A stretch of DNA of 64,000 nt from Archangium lipolyticum (GTDB lineage: Bacteria > Myxococcota > Myxococcia > Myxococcales > Myxococcaceae). Location of the stretch: the NCBI RefSeq assembly GCF_024623785.1, contig NZ_JANKBZ010000027.1:62001-126000 (forward strand), given 5' to 3'. Below the pieces are notes generated by a model, which worked only from the letters and a program-made list of their open reading frames with translations, did not search any database and was not told the origin of the DNA. The position numbers and the translations under genes were made by a program. Shown piece by piece: positions 41,593 through 49,697 of this stretch (position 1 is the first letter of the stretch; every line of letters begins with the position of its first letter).

Positions 41593-43506
41593 CTACGGCG
41601 TGACAGGGACGAGCGTGTCCACCTCGGCGGTGCCCGTGTAGCTGGTGGGCGTGTTGAGGTAGCCCTTCAGCACCACGCGCCAGGTCCCCGCCACCGGGCG
41701 CGGAATGGACACCGACTCCGCGGAGGAGGTGCCAGTGGCGCCGTTGGCCACCAGGTTGCCGCTCGGGTCATACACGTAGAGATCCAGATCGAGCGCCGGG
41801 TTGCCCCAGCTGGTGGTGACGCGCAGGGCGTTCGCGCCCGCGGGCACCGTGAGGGTGTGCTCGTGCTTCGCCTCGACGAGGCTGATGTCCACCACCGGCA
41901 GCTTCACCGTCAGGCCCACGTTGCCGCTCCAGCCGGGCAGGGCCGTGGTGACGGTGGTGGTGCGGGTGCCAGCGGACTCGGAGGCCGCGCGCACGGCGGC
42001 GTAGGCATCCGCGTAGCCCGCGCCCGCCTCCCACTCCTCGAGCTTGCGCGTGGCGCCCGTGGTGGCGTCCTGCGCGTAGATGGGCTTCGCGGTGGACGTC
42101 AGCGCCGCCAGCACGCCATCCATGTTGAGCGCCGGGTTGACCTCCAGCATCAGCGCGACGACGCCGCTCAGGTGCGGGGTGGCCATGGAGGTGCCATCCA
42201 GCGCCGCGTAGAAGGGCTCCGGGTGCAGGCCGTCCAGGCCCAGGTAGGGCTGCGCCACGGTGGCCGTGATGGCGCGCGCCGCGACGATGGCCACGCCGGG
42301 CAGGGTGATGTCCGGGTGGTGGTTGGCGTCACCCGGGATGCCGCGGCTGGAGAAGCTGGCGAGCTGGCCCGGCACGCCCTTGCTGACGAGCGGGTTGGTG
42401 GCCGCGCTGGTGTCCTTGGCCGCGCCCGCCGCCACCGAGATGACGCACGGCGAGGCGCTGTACGGGTTGAGCGTGTCCGCGTCCGGGCCGTCGTTGCCCG
42501 CCGCGAAGGCCACCACCACGCCCTCGTCGTAGGCGCGCTTGGAGGCGATGCTGATGGGATCGAACGGCGCGAAGTGGCTGCCGCTGGAGCCCCACGAGTT
42601 GGAGATGACGCGGACGTTGTACGTCTCTCGGATGTCCGGGCTCATCAGGTAGTCGAAGCCCTGCAGCGAGTAGAGGATGCTGATGGCCTCGCCCGCGCCC
42701 ACCGCGAGCAGCTTCGCGCCCGGGGCCACGCCCTTGTACTTACCGCCGGAGCGCGCCCCCGAGCCGCCGATGGTGCTCGCCACGTGCGTGCCGTGGCCGC
42801 TAGTGAGATCGCTGTTGGGCACGTCCACGTAGAGCGCGCCGCCCACGCCCACTTCCACGATGGGGGCCACCACCTTCACGTTCTTCACCAGGTTGGGGAA
42901 GTCCCCGTGCGTGCCGTCCACGCCCGAGTCGATGACGCCCACGCCCACGCCCGCGCCGGTGGCACCGTAGGCCGTGCGCGCCGTGTCCGCGCCGATGTAG
43001 TGGACGCTCTCGTCCAGGAAGTAGTGCAGCGGCCGGTCCTGGTAGATGGAGATGAGGCCGAGCGGCTGCAGCACCGTGCGCAGCGTGCCCAGCAGCACCG
43101 GGGTGACGGGGACCTTGATCGCCACCATGGGCAGCGCCTGGAAGGCTCCGAGCTTGTCACCCAGCGACAGGCCGAGCGTGCTCTTCAGCAGGTCCACCGC
43201 GGGCGCCACCGCCTCCTGCGTGTTGAAGGAGAGGATGAGCGTCTTCACCATTCCGTCGGCGGCGAGTCCCGGCTCCACCACTGCCTGGGTGAGAGCCGCC
43301 TGCGCCTGGGGGTTGGAGTAGAGGGCGGTGCAGGCGCTCGGGGGCGTGGCGGAGGGCTGCTCCGGCTCCACGACGGGCTTCTTCCCCTTGAGCGCGGCGC
43401 TGGTCGAGCGGATCCGGGCCGTCTCCGCGTCCGAGCTGGAGGCGCCGCAGCCGGAGAGGAGGGCGGTGGTGGTGAGGGTGAGGCCCAGCGTCTTGATGGC
43501 GTTCAT
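41593..43506 (-). CDS. Subtilisin-like serine protease lipoprotein (S8)
   Basis: 637 residues. The signal MNAIKTLGLTLTTTALLSGC is lipidated at Cys20. A propeptide-like region (about 30-165) precedes the catalytic domain. The triad is complete: Asp193 in GVIDSGVDGTH, His238 in SGHGTHVAS, Ser440 in LDGTSMATPH, with oxyanion Asn338 in AAGNDGP. The C-terminal 120 residues form a P-proprotein or pre-peptidase-like beta domain (WSGNVGLTVKLPVVDISLV, HTLTVPAGANALRVTTSWGNPALDLDLYVYDPSGNLVA). It is probably a secreted or surface protease that digests prey protein. A strong terminator follows the gene. Confidence 0.94.
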   Translation of the reverse strand: MNAIKTLGLTLTTTALLSGCGASSSDAETARIRSTSAALKGKKPVVEPEQPSATPPSACTALYSNPQAQAALTQAVVEPGLAADGMVKTLILSFNTQEAVAPAVDLLKSTLGLSLGDKLGAFQALPMVAIKVPVTPVLLGTLRTVLQPLGLISIYQDRPLHYFLDESVHYIGADTARTAYGATGAGVGVGVIDSGVDGTHGDFPNLVKNVKVVAPIVEVGVGGALYVDVPNSDLTSGHGTHVASTIGGSGARSGGKYKGVAPGAKLLAVGAGEAISILYSLQGFDYLMSPDIRETYNVRVISNSWGSSGSHFAPFDPISIASKRAYDEGVVVAFAAGNDGPDADTLNPYSASPCVISVAAGAAKDTSAATNPLVSKGVPGQLASFSSRGIPGDANHHPDITLPGVAIVAARAITATVAQPYLGLDGLHPEPFYAALDGTSMATPHLSGVVALMLEVNPALNMDGVLAALTSTAKPIYAQDATTGATRKLEEWEAGAGYADAYAAVRAASESAGTRTTTVTTALPGWSGNVGLTVKLPVVDISLVEAKHEHTLTVPAGANALRVTTSWGNPALDLDLYVYDPSGNLVANGATGTSSAESVSIPRPVAGTWRVVLKGYLNTPTSYTGTAEVDTLVPVTP

Positions 43507-43609
43507 GCGATGTGTTTCCCCGAGCTGTGATGGAGGGCCCGCGGTGTGTGACCGCGGGCGCCCCCCGTCTTCATTGCGGCGGGCTTTCCGCCTTGGATCC
43601 GCCGTCCGG

Positions 43610-44248
43610 TCAGTTCGACGGCGGCGTCAGGTAGTGGGCGGTCTGCACGGTGCCGTTGATGTCGACGGTGATGCTCTGGTCGGGCGTGCCCACCGGGATG
43701 CTTGGGATGCCGGCGTCGCGCTCGGGGATGACGATCGTCTTGCCGTCGAAGGTGATGACCTTGCCGGGCGCCGTCAGCGGCTGTCCCACGATGTTGAGCA
43801 CGATGCCGCCCACGTCCGCGGTGCCCCCCGGCAGGGTGATGGCCGAGGCGGGGATGTAGACGGGGACCGCCGGGGTGCTCACGCCATCGAGGTTGATGCA
43901 GCGGTTGGGCGTGAGGTTGAGCTCCGGGATGGTGACGGAGAGGGAGGGGATGTTCTGGGTGAGGCCCGGGACGAACACCGGCGAGCCATCCGTGCCCAGC
44001 ACCGGGCCGGGCAGGCTCACCGAGTAGCCGAGGATGGTCTGCCCCGTCTCATCCAGGTGGACCTGGATGGGCTGGATGGCGGCATCGCTGTCCGGGACGA
44101 CGACGGTGACGGCCGGCGTGGCCACCGTGTACGAGTCGACGTGGCCGATGACGTAGACGCAGGTGGGCTCGGCCATGGCCAGGCCCGGCACGGCCATGCC
44201 AGCGAACGCGGCGCCAACGAGGAAACGCTTCAGGTGACGGGTGCTCAT
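43610..44248 (-). CDS. Exported beta-rich protein, paralogue of the next gene
   Basis: 212 residues. The signal peptide MSTRHLKRFLVGAAFAGMAVPGLAMAEP probably cleaves after AMA. The mature protein begins CVYVIGHVDSYTVATPAVTVVVPDSD and is rich in Pro, Val, Thr and Gly, with short strands (GGIVLNIVGQPLTAPGKVITFDGKTIVIPERDAGIPSIPVG). Only two mature cysteines are present (PTCVYV, NRCINL), likely one disulphide. The gene at 44931-44386 shares the 'C.YV', 'StPAlvVPv.as', 'v.sIVL....P.t.pGhvltl.g' and 'tarYLpP' segments, so the two are tandem paralogues. I do not recognise the family. Confidence 0.75.
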   Translation of the reverse strand: MSTRHLKRFLVGAAFAGMAVPGLAMAEPTCVYVIGHVDSYTVATPAVTVVVPDSDAAIQPIQVHLDETGQTILGYSVSLPGPVLGTDGSPVFVPGLTQNIPSLSVTIPELNLTPNRCINLDGVSTPAVPVYIPASAITLPGGTADVGGIVLNIVGQPLTAPGKVITFDGKTIVIPERDAGIPSIPVGTPDQSITVDINGTVQTAHYLTPPSN

Positions 44249-44385
44249 GGGGTGCTCCTCAAGAGGCGCGAGGAGGGTTCTTCGGTCGGAGCTCGTGCCC
44301 CGCCTGCATCGCGCCTTCCTTCATTTCTTGGGAAAAGCCCCTGTCATTGGATCGCCTGGATTTAAAAATTATTTTCCGGGCGGTT

Positions 44386-44931
44386 TCAGGGCACCCTTTT
44401 CGCGGTGCTCTCCACGGCCAGGTCGCGGGTGGGTGGGAGGTAGCGGGCCGTCGTCGGGATGCCGCCCAACCGGAAGGTGATGGAGGGCTCGGGCATGTCC
44501 CACGAGGTGGTGGGAGTGGCGTCGCCGGGCGAGGGGAGGACGAGGAGGTCGCCGCCCTCGAGGGTGAGGACGTGCCCGGGCCGGGTTACCGGGTGCGCCC
44601 CGAAGTCGAGCACGATGGACCCCACCTCCATGAGTGTTTCCGGGCTCTCGAACAGCGAGGCGTGGACGGGGACGACGAGGGCGGGAGTGCTCTCGCCCTC
44701 ACGGGTGCACGTGCGCGGTGACAGGGCTCGGCCGTGGCCGGGCTCGTCGAGGTGGACGAGGGGAATGGCTGGCATCACCACGGGGGTGGGATCGGCCCGG
44801 CGCAGCACGTAGGCGCAAGGGGGCTCGGTCGAGCGCAGGGGCGCCACGACCAGCCCCGCCAATCCCAGACCCGCGAGGAGGGAACTCCAGCGATGGAGAC
44901 TCCCCCTCGGCTGCTCAGACGGATGATGCAT
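44386..44931 (-). CDS. Exported or membrane-anchored protein, paralogue of the previous gene
   Basis: 181 residues from ATG 44931. An N-terminal hydrophobic segment (RWSSLLAGLGLAGLVVAPL) acts as signal or anchor. The mature region CAYVLRRADPTPVVMPAIPLVHLDEPGHGRALSPRTCTREGESTPALVVPVHASLFESPETLMEVGSIVLDFGAHPVTRPGHVLTLEGGDLLVLPSPGDATP aligns with the gene at 44248-43610, with weaker identity and a shorter middle. It retains two cysteines at the same places. An AT-rich spacer (44340-44385) lies between the two genes and may hold the promoter of the other copy. Confidence 0.7.
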   Translation of the reverse strand: MHHPSEQPRGSLHRWSSLLAGLGLAGLVVAPLRSTEPPCAYVLRRADPTPVVMPAIPLVHLDEPGHGRALSPRTCTREGESTPALVVPVHASLFESPETLMEVGSIVLDFGAHPVTRPGHVLTLEGGDLLVLPSPGDATPTTSWDMPEPSITFRLGGIPTTARYLPPTRDLAVESTAKRVP

Positions 44932-45002
44932 CCCTCGCGACTGGCTCACGAGGGGTATTGAAGGAGGCGCGAGGGAGTGGATCTCCGCGCCGGCCGAGGC
45001 AC

Positions 45003-46082
45003 TCAGTCGACCTTCAGCGACAGCTTCAACTGCTTCGTGTCGAACGCGTCCGATACGGTGAGGGTGAAGCCGTACGGTTCCACCGCCGCCTGCGTGGGCG
45101 TGCCGGAGAGGATGCCCGTACTCGACAGCATGAGACCCGGGGGAAGGGTGCTGCCAGCCGCCACCTTCCAGGTGACGGTGCCCGTGCTGCCGGAAGTCTG
45201 GAGGGTATAGGTGTAGGCCGAGCCCTGGCGCCCATCGGGGACGGCGCGGGTCAGCACGCACATGTACAGGGTCTGGCAGGAGCCGGTGGTGATTTGAAGC
45301 GTCCGGGTGACGACCTGCGGAGGCTCGTCGGAGTCCGTCACCCGCACCTCGAAGGCGCGAGTGACGCCCCCATTGTCCGGGTTCCCCTCGAGCCTCCCAT
45401 TGGGGAGCAGGATGATGTTGCCGGGCAGGGTGCTGCCCGCGACGAGCTCGAACTTGTAGGGCAGCTTGCCCCCGGTGGCCGAGAGCTGTTCCGTATAGGG
45501 TTTGCCGCTCGGCACATCCGCCAGGAAGCCCGGCCCGGCCATGCGCAGTAGGGGCCGGATGCTCAGGGAGAACTCCTGGCTGGCGCGCTGGGGCGTCGTG
45601 TCCTGGTCCACCACTTCAAGGGTGAAGCGGAAGTCTCCGGCCGCGGTGGGCTTGCCGGACAGCTCGCCCTTCGCGTTGAGCTCCAGGCCCGGCGGAAGCT
45701 GCCCGGGGGAGGAGAAGGTGTAGGGCGGAGTCCCGCCGCTCGCCTGGAACCGGTAGAGGAAGCTCGCCAACTCCAACCCCGGCCCGGGGCCATCCGGGAG
45801 GAGCAGGAGCGGCTCCGGCCCCGAGTCCGGGACGCCCGAGTCCGTGGTGCCAGCGTCCGCGCCCGGCTCCGGCGTGCCCCCATCCGAGTCCAACCCGGTG
45901 GGGCAGGGGCCTCGTTCACCGCAGTCCGGGAGACAGACGCCCTCGGAGGCCAGACACGTCCAGCCCGAGGCGCACGCGCCCTGGGCATCGCACACGGGGA
46001 AGCGGGAGAGGTCCGGTTGGAACACGCAGGCCGCGAGCCCGAGCAGCGCGGCCAGTCCCCACACCGTCGGCCAGTGCTTCAC
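45003..46082 (-). CDS. Lipoprotein with putative Ig (He_PIG-like) domains
   Basis: 359 residues from GTG 46082, which overlaps the stop of the upstream gene (GTGA). MKHWPTVWGLAALLGLAAC is a lipoprotein signal. A short Cys-rich module follows (FPVCDAQGACASGWTCLASEGVCLPDCGERGPC), then three putative Ig domains of the He_PIG type, each with 'G..PY.f....LPpGL.L...G.lsG.Pt..g.f.f.v.v.D': RFQASGGTPPYTFSSPGQLPPGLELNAKGELSGKPTAAGDFRFTLEVVD, LSATGGKLPYKFELVAGSTLPGNIIL and LQTSGSTGTVTWKVAAGSTLPPGLML. This gene is third in an operon with a caspase-like protease and a CsgG/TolB-like membrane protein. It is probably an adhesive or ligand-presenting surface protein. Confidence 0.85.
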   Translation of the reverse strand: MKHWPTVWGLAALLGLAACVFQPDLSRFPVCDAQGACASGWTCLASEGVCLPDCGERGPCPTGLDSDGGTPEPGADAGTTDSGVPDSGPEPLLLLPDGPGPGLELASFLYRFQASGGTPPYTFSSPGQLPPGLELNAKGELSGKPTAAGDFRFTLEVVDQDTTPQRASQEFSLSIRPLLRMAGPGFLADVPSGKPYTEQLSATGGKLPYKFELVAGSTLPGNIILLPNGRLEGNPDNGGVTRAFEVRVTDSDEPPQVVTRTLQITTGSCQTLYMCVLTRAVPDGRQGSAYTYTLQTSGSTGTVTWKVAAGSTLPPGLMLSSTGILSGTPTQAAVEPYGFTLTVSDAFDTKQLKLSLKVD

Positions 46083-46831
46083 GGTGTCTCCCAGACGAAG
46101 AAGACGGCCCCGCCCGCGCCCAGCAGCGCGCCGGCTCCCATCAGCAGGTTGGCCGTGCGGGTCTGTTGTTGCCCCTGCCGCAGGCGTCCGGCGAAGCACG
46201 AGCGGAAGGCCTCGCCCTCGCCGGTGCAGCCCGCGTTGCCCGTGGAGAGGCCCGCCTGCGAGCGGCGCGCGGCCAGTCCGAAGCCCACTCCGGCCGCGAG
46301 CGCGACACCTCCGGCCGCCAGCATCACGGTGGGCCACGCCTTCCTCACGCCCTTCTCCTTCCGGGGCGAGGGCCGCGCCGCCCAGAGCTCACCGAAGGCC
46401 TCGCGAGCCCGAGCCTCCTCCATTCCGGGAGGAAGTCCCTCTCCGGAGAGCTGGACGAAGGTATGGGACTCCTGGCCCTCGCGGTCCACCAGCGTGAGCG
46501 CCACGGAGCGCCCTCCGCCCACGCCGAGCGCCACGCCGCGCACCAGCCGCTCCGCGCCGAGCGCCTGTGTCTGCGAGCCCCGGCACGCCGCGTTCACGCA
46601 GCCGGGGAGCCGGCCTCCCTGGTCGCGCACCTTGGCCACTGTGCTCGCGCGAGACTCCAGACAGAGGCCGGAGGTGCTCTCCACCGCTCGGCGCACGGCG
46701 TCCTCCAACTGGCGCGCCTCGGCGCTCGGGAGCGCCACGGGTTGGAAGGGGACGAGCACCACCCGCTCGCCTCCACACGGGGCAGGTGCCCCCGCCAGCG
46801 ACAGCATCAGCGCGAAGGAGGGGAGACTCAT
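46079..46831 (-). CDS. CsgG/TolB-like membrane protein of the caspase module
   Basis: 250 residues from ATG 46831 (ATGA overlap with the upstream stop). A signal peptide (MSLPSFALMLSLAGAPAPC) is followed by a CsgG/TolB-N-like domain: ERVVLVPFQPVALPSAEARQLEDAVRRAVESTSGLCLESRASTVAKVRDQ, CVNAACRGSQTQALGAERLVRGVALGVGGGRSVALTLVDREGQE. Two C-terminal helices (AWPTVMLAAGGVALAAGVGFGLAA and TANLLMGAGALLGAGGAVFFVW) flank a loop with Cys residues (GCTGEGEAFRSC). The same plan occurs at 2-706. It probably sits in the envelope with its sensor domain in the periplasm. Function is unknown; coupling on both sides implies a complex. Confidence 0.8.
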   Translation of the reverse strand: MSLPSFALMLSLAGAPAPCGGERVVLVPFQPVALPSAEARQLEDAVRRAVESTSGLCLESRASTVAKVRDQGGRLPGCVNAACRGSQTQALGAERLVRGVALGVGGGRSVALTLVDREGQESHTFVQLSGEGLPPGMEEARAREAFGELWAARPSPRKEKGVRKAWPTVMLAAGGVALAAGVGFGLAARRSQAGLSTGNAGCTGEGEAFRSCFAGRLRQGQQQTRTANLLMGAGALLGAGGAVFFVWETP

Positions 46832-48090
46832 GGAGACAGGTCTGCCTGTTGCTCGGGCGCCACGGGCGTCTGCCCGAGGCTGGCCATGTAGCCGGTGTAG
46901 AAGCGGGGGCCGAAGGGCACGGAGAAGAGCTTCTCCTCGAAGGCGTCCTGCACGGCGCCACGCGAGGCGAAGGTGTTCTCGCGCCAGGTGAGGCTCGCGG
47001 CGTCCACCACCGCGCCCGCCCGGGTGAGCGGGAAGGGGGCCTCGCGTCCTGGCGCGTGCAGGAAGTAGCTGGACGCGAGCGGCAGCCCCAGCACGAGTGA
47101 GCGCTCACGCTCCTTGTTGAACTCCGCCACGCGCAGGCCGCGTGCATCCTCCACCCAGAGCCGGCCCTCCAGTCCCGCGGGGAGCAGGAGGAAGCCCAGG
47201 CGCGCCTTGTCCCCCAGGTTCACCAGGGGCGCGGAGCGGTCGAGCGCGGGCGGTTGGATGGACACGTCGAGCCGGCCGCGCACGTCCGCCACGCCCTGGT
47301 TGGCGGCGGCGACGAAGGCGCTCAGCTCCGAGTACTCGATGCGCCCGTCCGCGTTGACGTCCGCGGCACCGGCGAGCGCCGAGCGCACCTGGTGGCTGAA
47401 GACGCCCGAGCGGATGGCGCTCCACTCGTGGCTCTCCTGCTCGCGGGAGGTGGACAGCACGGCGCCCACATGCGGGTAGCGCGCCAGCTCGCGCGTGGCC
47501 AGCAGGCCCTGCACCGCCTGCACCTGGGCGGGAGCCACCGGCAGCGCGCCGCGCGAGTTGACGAAGAAGTACGAATCACACGCATCCACGATGAGGTGGA
47601 TGAAGCTGGCGGTGCTGGGTGCGATGACCTGCGAGAACAGCTCCGTGCGGGTGAAGGGCCCATCCAGGAGGCTCACCGTGCCCTCGCCAGCGGCCCCGCG
47701 CTTTCCATGGCCGGTGAAGACGAAATACAGCACCGGGATGGCGCCGCGTGCCCTGTCCTCGGACATGCGGGCATTCAGACGGCCGAGGGCCTCCTTGAGC
47801 GCGGCGCGGGTGGGCGGGCGCGTCCGGGCGGCGAGCCCCGGGTGGAGCGCCTGGGTCTCCGAGTCCATCACCGAGAGGAGCACCGCCTCCCGGGTGCGGG
47901 GGGCGAAGAGCTCGTAATAGCGCGCCCCGTCATCGTCGGCGTAGCGCAGGGGCGCCTGCTTGGGCTCGAGCCCGGTGTTGTTGGCGACGATGAGGGCGTA
48001 GCTCACCTGCTCGGGTGCGGCGCTCGCGGCGGCGCCGACGAGGAGCAGGGCCCACGACAGGGCCAGCGGAGCGCATCGGAGGAGTCGCAT
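46828..48090 (-). CDS. Caspase-like (C14) protease with EF-hand motif
   Basis: 420 residues from ATG 48090. The signal peptide MRLLRCAPLALSWALLLVGAAASAAP indicates export, unusual for caspase-type enzymes. The catalytic dyad is visible: His128 in YFVFTGHGKRG and Cys171 in LIVDACDSYFF. Residues 244-255, DVNADGRIEYSE, fit an EF-hand calcium loop with ligands at all canonical positions. It is followed by ELSAFVAAAN and a beta-rich C-terminus. This is the first gene of a three-gene operon (overlaps at 46828-46831 and 46079-46082) and is divergent from the ECF sigma gene. Metacaspase-like enzymes often need calcium, so calcium-controlled activation in the periplasm is inferred. Confidence 0.85.
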   Translation of the reverse strand: MRLLRCAPLALSWALLLVGAAASAAPEQVSYALIVANNTGLEPKQAPLRYADDDGARYYELFAPRTREAVLLSVMDSETQALHPGLAARTRPPTRAALKEALGRLNARMSEDRARGAIPVLYFVFTGHGKRGAAGEGTVSLLDGPFTRTELFSQVIAPSTASFIHLIVDACDSYFFVNSRGALPVAPAQVQAVQGLLATRELARYPHVGAVLSTSREQESHEWSAIRSGVFSHQVRSALAGAADVNADGRIEYSELSAFVAAANQGVADVRGRLDVSIQPPALDRSAPLVNLGDKARLGFLLLPAGLEGRLWVEDARGLRVAEFNKERERSLVLGLPLASSYFLHAPGREAPFPLTRAGAVVDAASLTWRENTFASRGAVQDAFEEKLFSVPFGPRFYTGYMASLGQTPVAPEQQADLSP

Positions 48091-48291
48091 GCACGGCAGA
48101 GTGTCTCCGGGAGGGTGAGAGGGCCGCAAGGTGCTACGGGTACGCGAGGGTGGCACAGAGGGAGGACGCACTGTGTCGATCATTGGACGGGAGGATTTTC
48201 GAGCCTGGACGATCCAACCCAACCGACAACGGACAATTTCAACCTGACAGGTGGATGACGCGGGCGGCGGGGCACGGTAAGTCGCCGAGGG
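48091..48291. promoter_or_regulatory. Divergent promoter region between caspase operon and ECF sigma gene
   Basis: This 201-base spacer must hold the promoters of both operons. The part at 48215-48260 is the least GC-rich (AACCGACAACGGACAATTTCAACC). No exact ECF -35 GGAAC motif was found, so I can name no promoter elements. Confidence 0.35.
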
Positions 48292-48921
48292 ATGGAGTGG
48301 GATGAGCGGACATTGCAGCGCTTCCGGGAGGGTGAACCAGAGACCCTGGGACGTGTGTACCGGGCACATGCCGAGGCGCTGGCACGGGGGCTGAGGGCCA
48401 TGGCGTGGCGGAGGGTCGGGCATGCCAGGGGCGCGCTGGAGCTGGAGAACACGGTGCTGGAGACGTTCGCCCGTGCCTTCGAGCCGAGGACGCGGGCGGC
48501 GTACGACGGGGTGAGACCTTACGGGCACTTCCTGGTGGGCATCGCGCGCAACGTGTTGCTGGAGCAGTCCAGGCAGCGCGAGGTGGCGGTGGGGTTGGAG
48601 CCCTTCGAGGGCAAGGGCGAGGTGCCGGAAGAGGGCGCGGGGCTGGCGCAGACGCTGGAGGACCGGGAGGTGGAGGCGCTGCTGGCGAGCTTCAAGGAGG
48701 GGCTGACGGAGGAGGAGCGGCGGCTGTTCGAGCTGCGCTTCGGCGAGGAGGAGCTGGCGCAGGAGGGAGCGGCGGAGCGGCTGGGGCTGACACGCATCCA
48801 GGTGAGGCGCCGGGAGCTGGGGTTGAAGACGCGGCTGCTCGAGTTCCTTCAAGCCCGCGGCTACCTGGAAGGGATGGAAGTGAAGGGGTGGAGCTTCTTC
48901 AAGCGGCGAGGCCAGTCATGA
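48292..48921 (+). CDS. ECF-type RNA polymerase sigma factor
   Basis: 209 residues. Region 2 reads TLQRFREGEPETLGRVYRAHAEALARGLRAMAWRR, then ELENTVLETFARAFEPRTRAAYDGVRPYGHFLVGIARNVLLEQSRQ, typical of ECF sigma-70 proteins. Region 4 is LTEEERRLFELRFGEEELAQEGAAERLGLTRIQVRRRELGLKTRLLEFL, a helix-turn-helix. It overlaps the downstream zinc-finger anti-sigma gene by four bases (ATGA), the classic arrangement. It is divergent from the caspase operon at 48090, which is its most likely target. The signal it responds to is unknown. Confidence 0.9.
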   Translation: MEWDERTLQRFREGEPETLGRVYRAHAEALARGLRAMAWRRVGHARGALELENTVLETFARAFEPRTRAAYDGVRPYGHFLVGIARNVLLEQSRQREVAVGLEPFEGKGEVPEEGAGLAQTLEDREVEALLASFKEGLTEEERRLFELRFGEEELAQEGAAERLGLTRIQVRRRELGLKTRLLEFLQARGYLEGMEVKGWSFFKRRGQS

Positions 48922-49679
48922 CGAGGTGCGCGGACAGACAGGCGAAGCAGGCGCTGGCGGCGCTCTTCCAGGGGGAGCTGGACGGAGAGGGCTACACGCG
49001 GCTGCGCGCGCACGCGGCGGGGTGCGAGGAGTGCCGCGAGGCCTACGACAAGCTGGGCCGGGTGGAGTCGGCGCTGGAGAAGCGCGCGCTGCCGGCGGGC
49101 CGGGAGGCGCTGCTGGAGAAGGAGCTGCTGGCGCGCGTGGCGGCGGCCGCGAAGCCGGCCCGGGCCCCCGTTCCCGAGCGCAAGCGCTTCTTCGAGGGAT
49201 TCTTCGTGCCCGCGGCGCTGGGGCTGGCGGTCTGCACCGTGCTGGTGCTGGTGGTGGTGCCGCGCCTGGAGACGCAGCCGGCCGGGCCCGAGGAGTGGCG
49301 GTCTCGCGGAGCGGAGACGGGCACGAAGGCCTGGGGCCTGCGGGCCTTCTGCGTGGGGGCGGACGGAGCGGTGAAAGGTGAGGCGCGGCCGGGCGGGACG
49401 CTGGTCTGCGCGGAGGGAGGCGCGGTGCAGTTCAGCTACACGGCGCCGGAGGGGGCACGGCTCTCGGTGGTGGGGACGCCGCCCGGCGGGGAGCCGCTCC
49501 AGTTCTTCCCGCGAGAGGGCGAGGCGGCGGCCATCCCGGCGGGGGTGGACCAGCTGTTGCCCTACAGCACGCCGGTGGAGGGCGGCTGGCTCGCCGGGCC
49601 GCTGGAGGTCCAGGCGAGCTTCACGGATGCCCAGGGCCGCCCGCTGTCGACGACGCGCCTCACCCTCTCCCCGAGGTAG
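48918..49679 (+). CDS. zf-HC2 membrane anti-sigma factor
   Basis: 253 residues from ATG 48918, overlapping the sigma gene. The N-terminus MTRCADRQAKQALAALFQGELDGEGYTRLRAHAAGCEECREAYDKL has the anti-sigma zinc finger H-x3-C-x2-C (His32, Cys36, Cys39). One membrane helix (FFVPAALGLAVCTVLVLVVV, about 93-112) separates it from a periplasmic region of about 140 residues (RAFCVGADGAVKGEARPGGTLVCAEGGAVQFSYTAPEGARLSVVGTPPGG), which looks like a small beta domain with two cysteines. It should hold the sigma factor at the membrane until the outer domain senses its signal. Confidence 0.88.
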   Translation: MTRCADRQAKQALAALFQGELDGEGYTRLRAHAAGCEECREAYDKLGRVESALEKRALPAGREALLEKELLARVAAAAKPARAPVPERKRFFEGFFVPAALGLAVCTVLVLVVVPRLETQPAGPEEWRSRGAETGTKAWGLRAFCVGADGAVKGEARPGGTLVCAEGGAVQFSYTAPEGARLSVVGTPPGGEPLQFFPREGEAAAIPAGVDQLLPYSTPVEGGWLAGPLEVQASFTDAQGRPLSTTRLTLSPR

Positions 49680-49697
49680 AGCCCTCGGCTGTCCGGT

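Noticed and set aside
43537-43559. Hairpin GCCCGCGGT/ACCGCGGGC between two minus-strand genes, as possible terminator
   Set aside because: The stem is good but no T-run follows on either strand, so I did not list it as a terminator; it may be a weak or Rho-assisted site.
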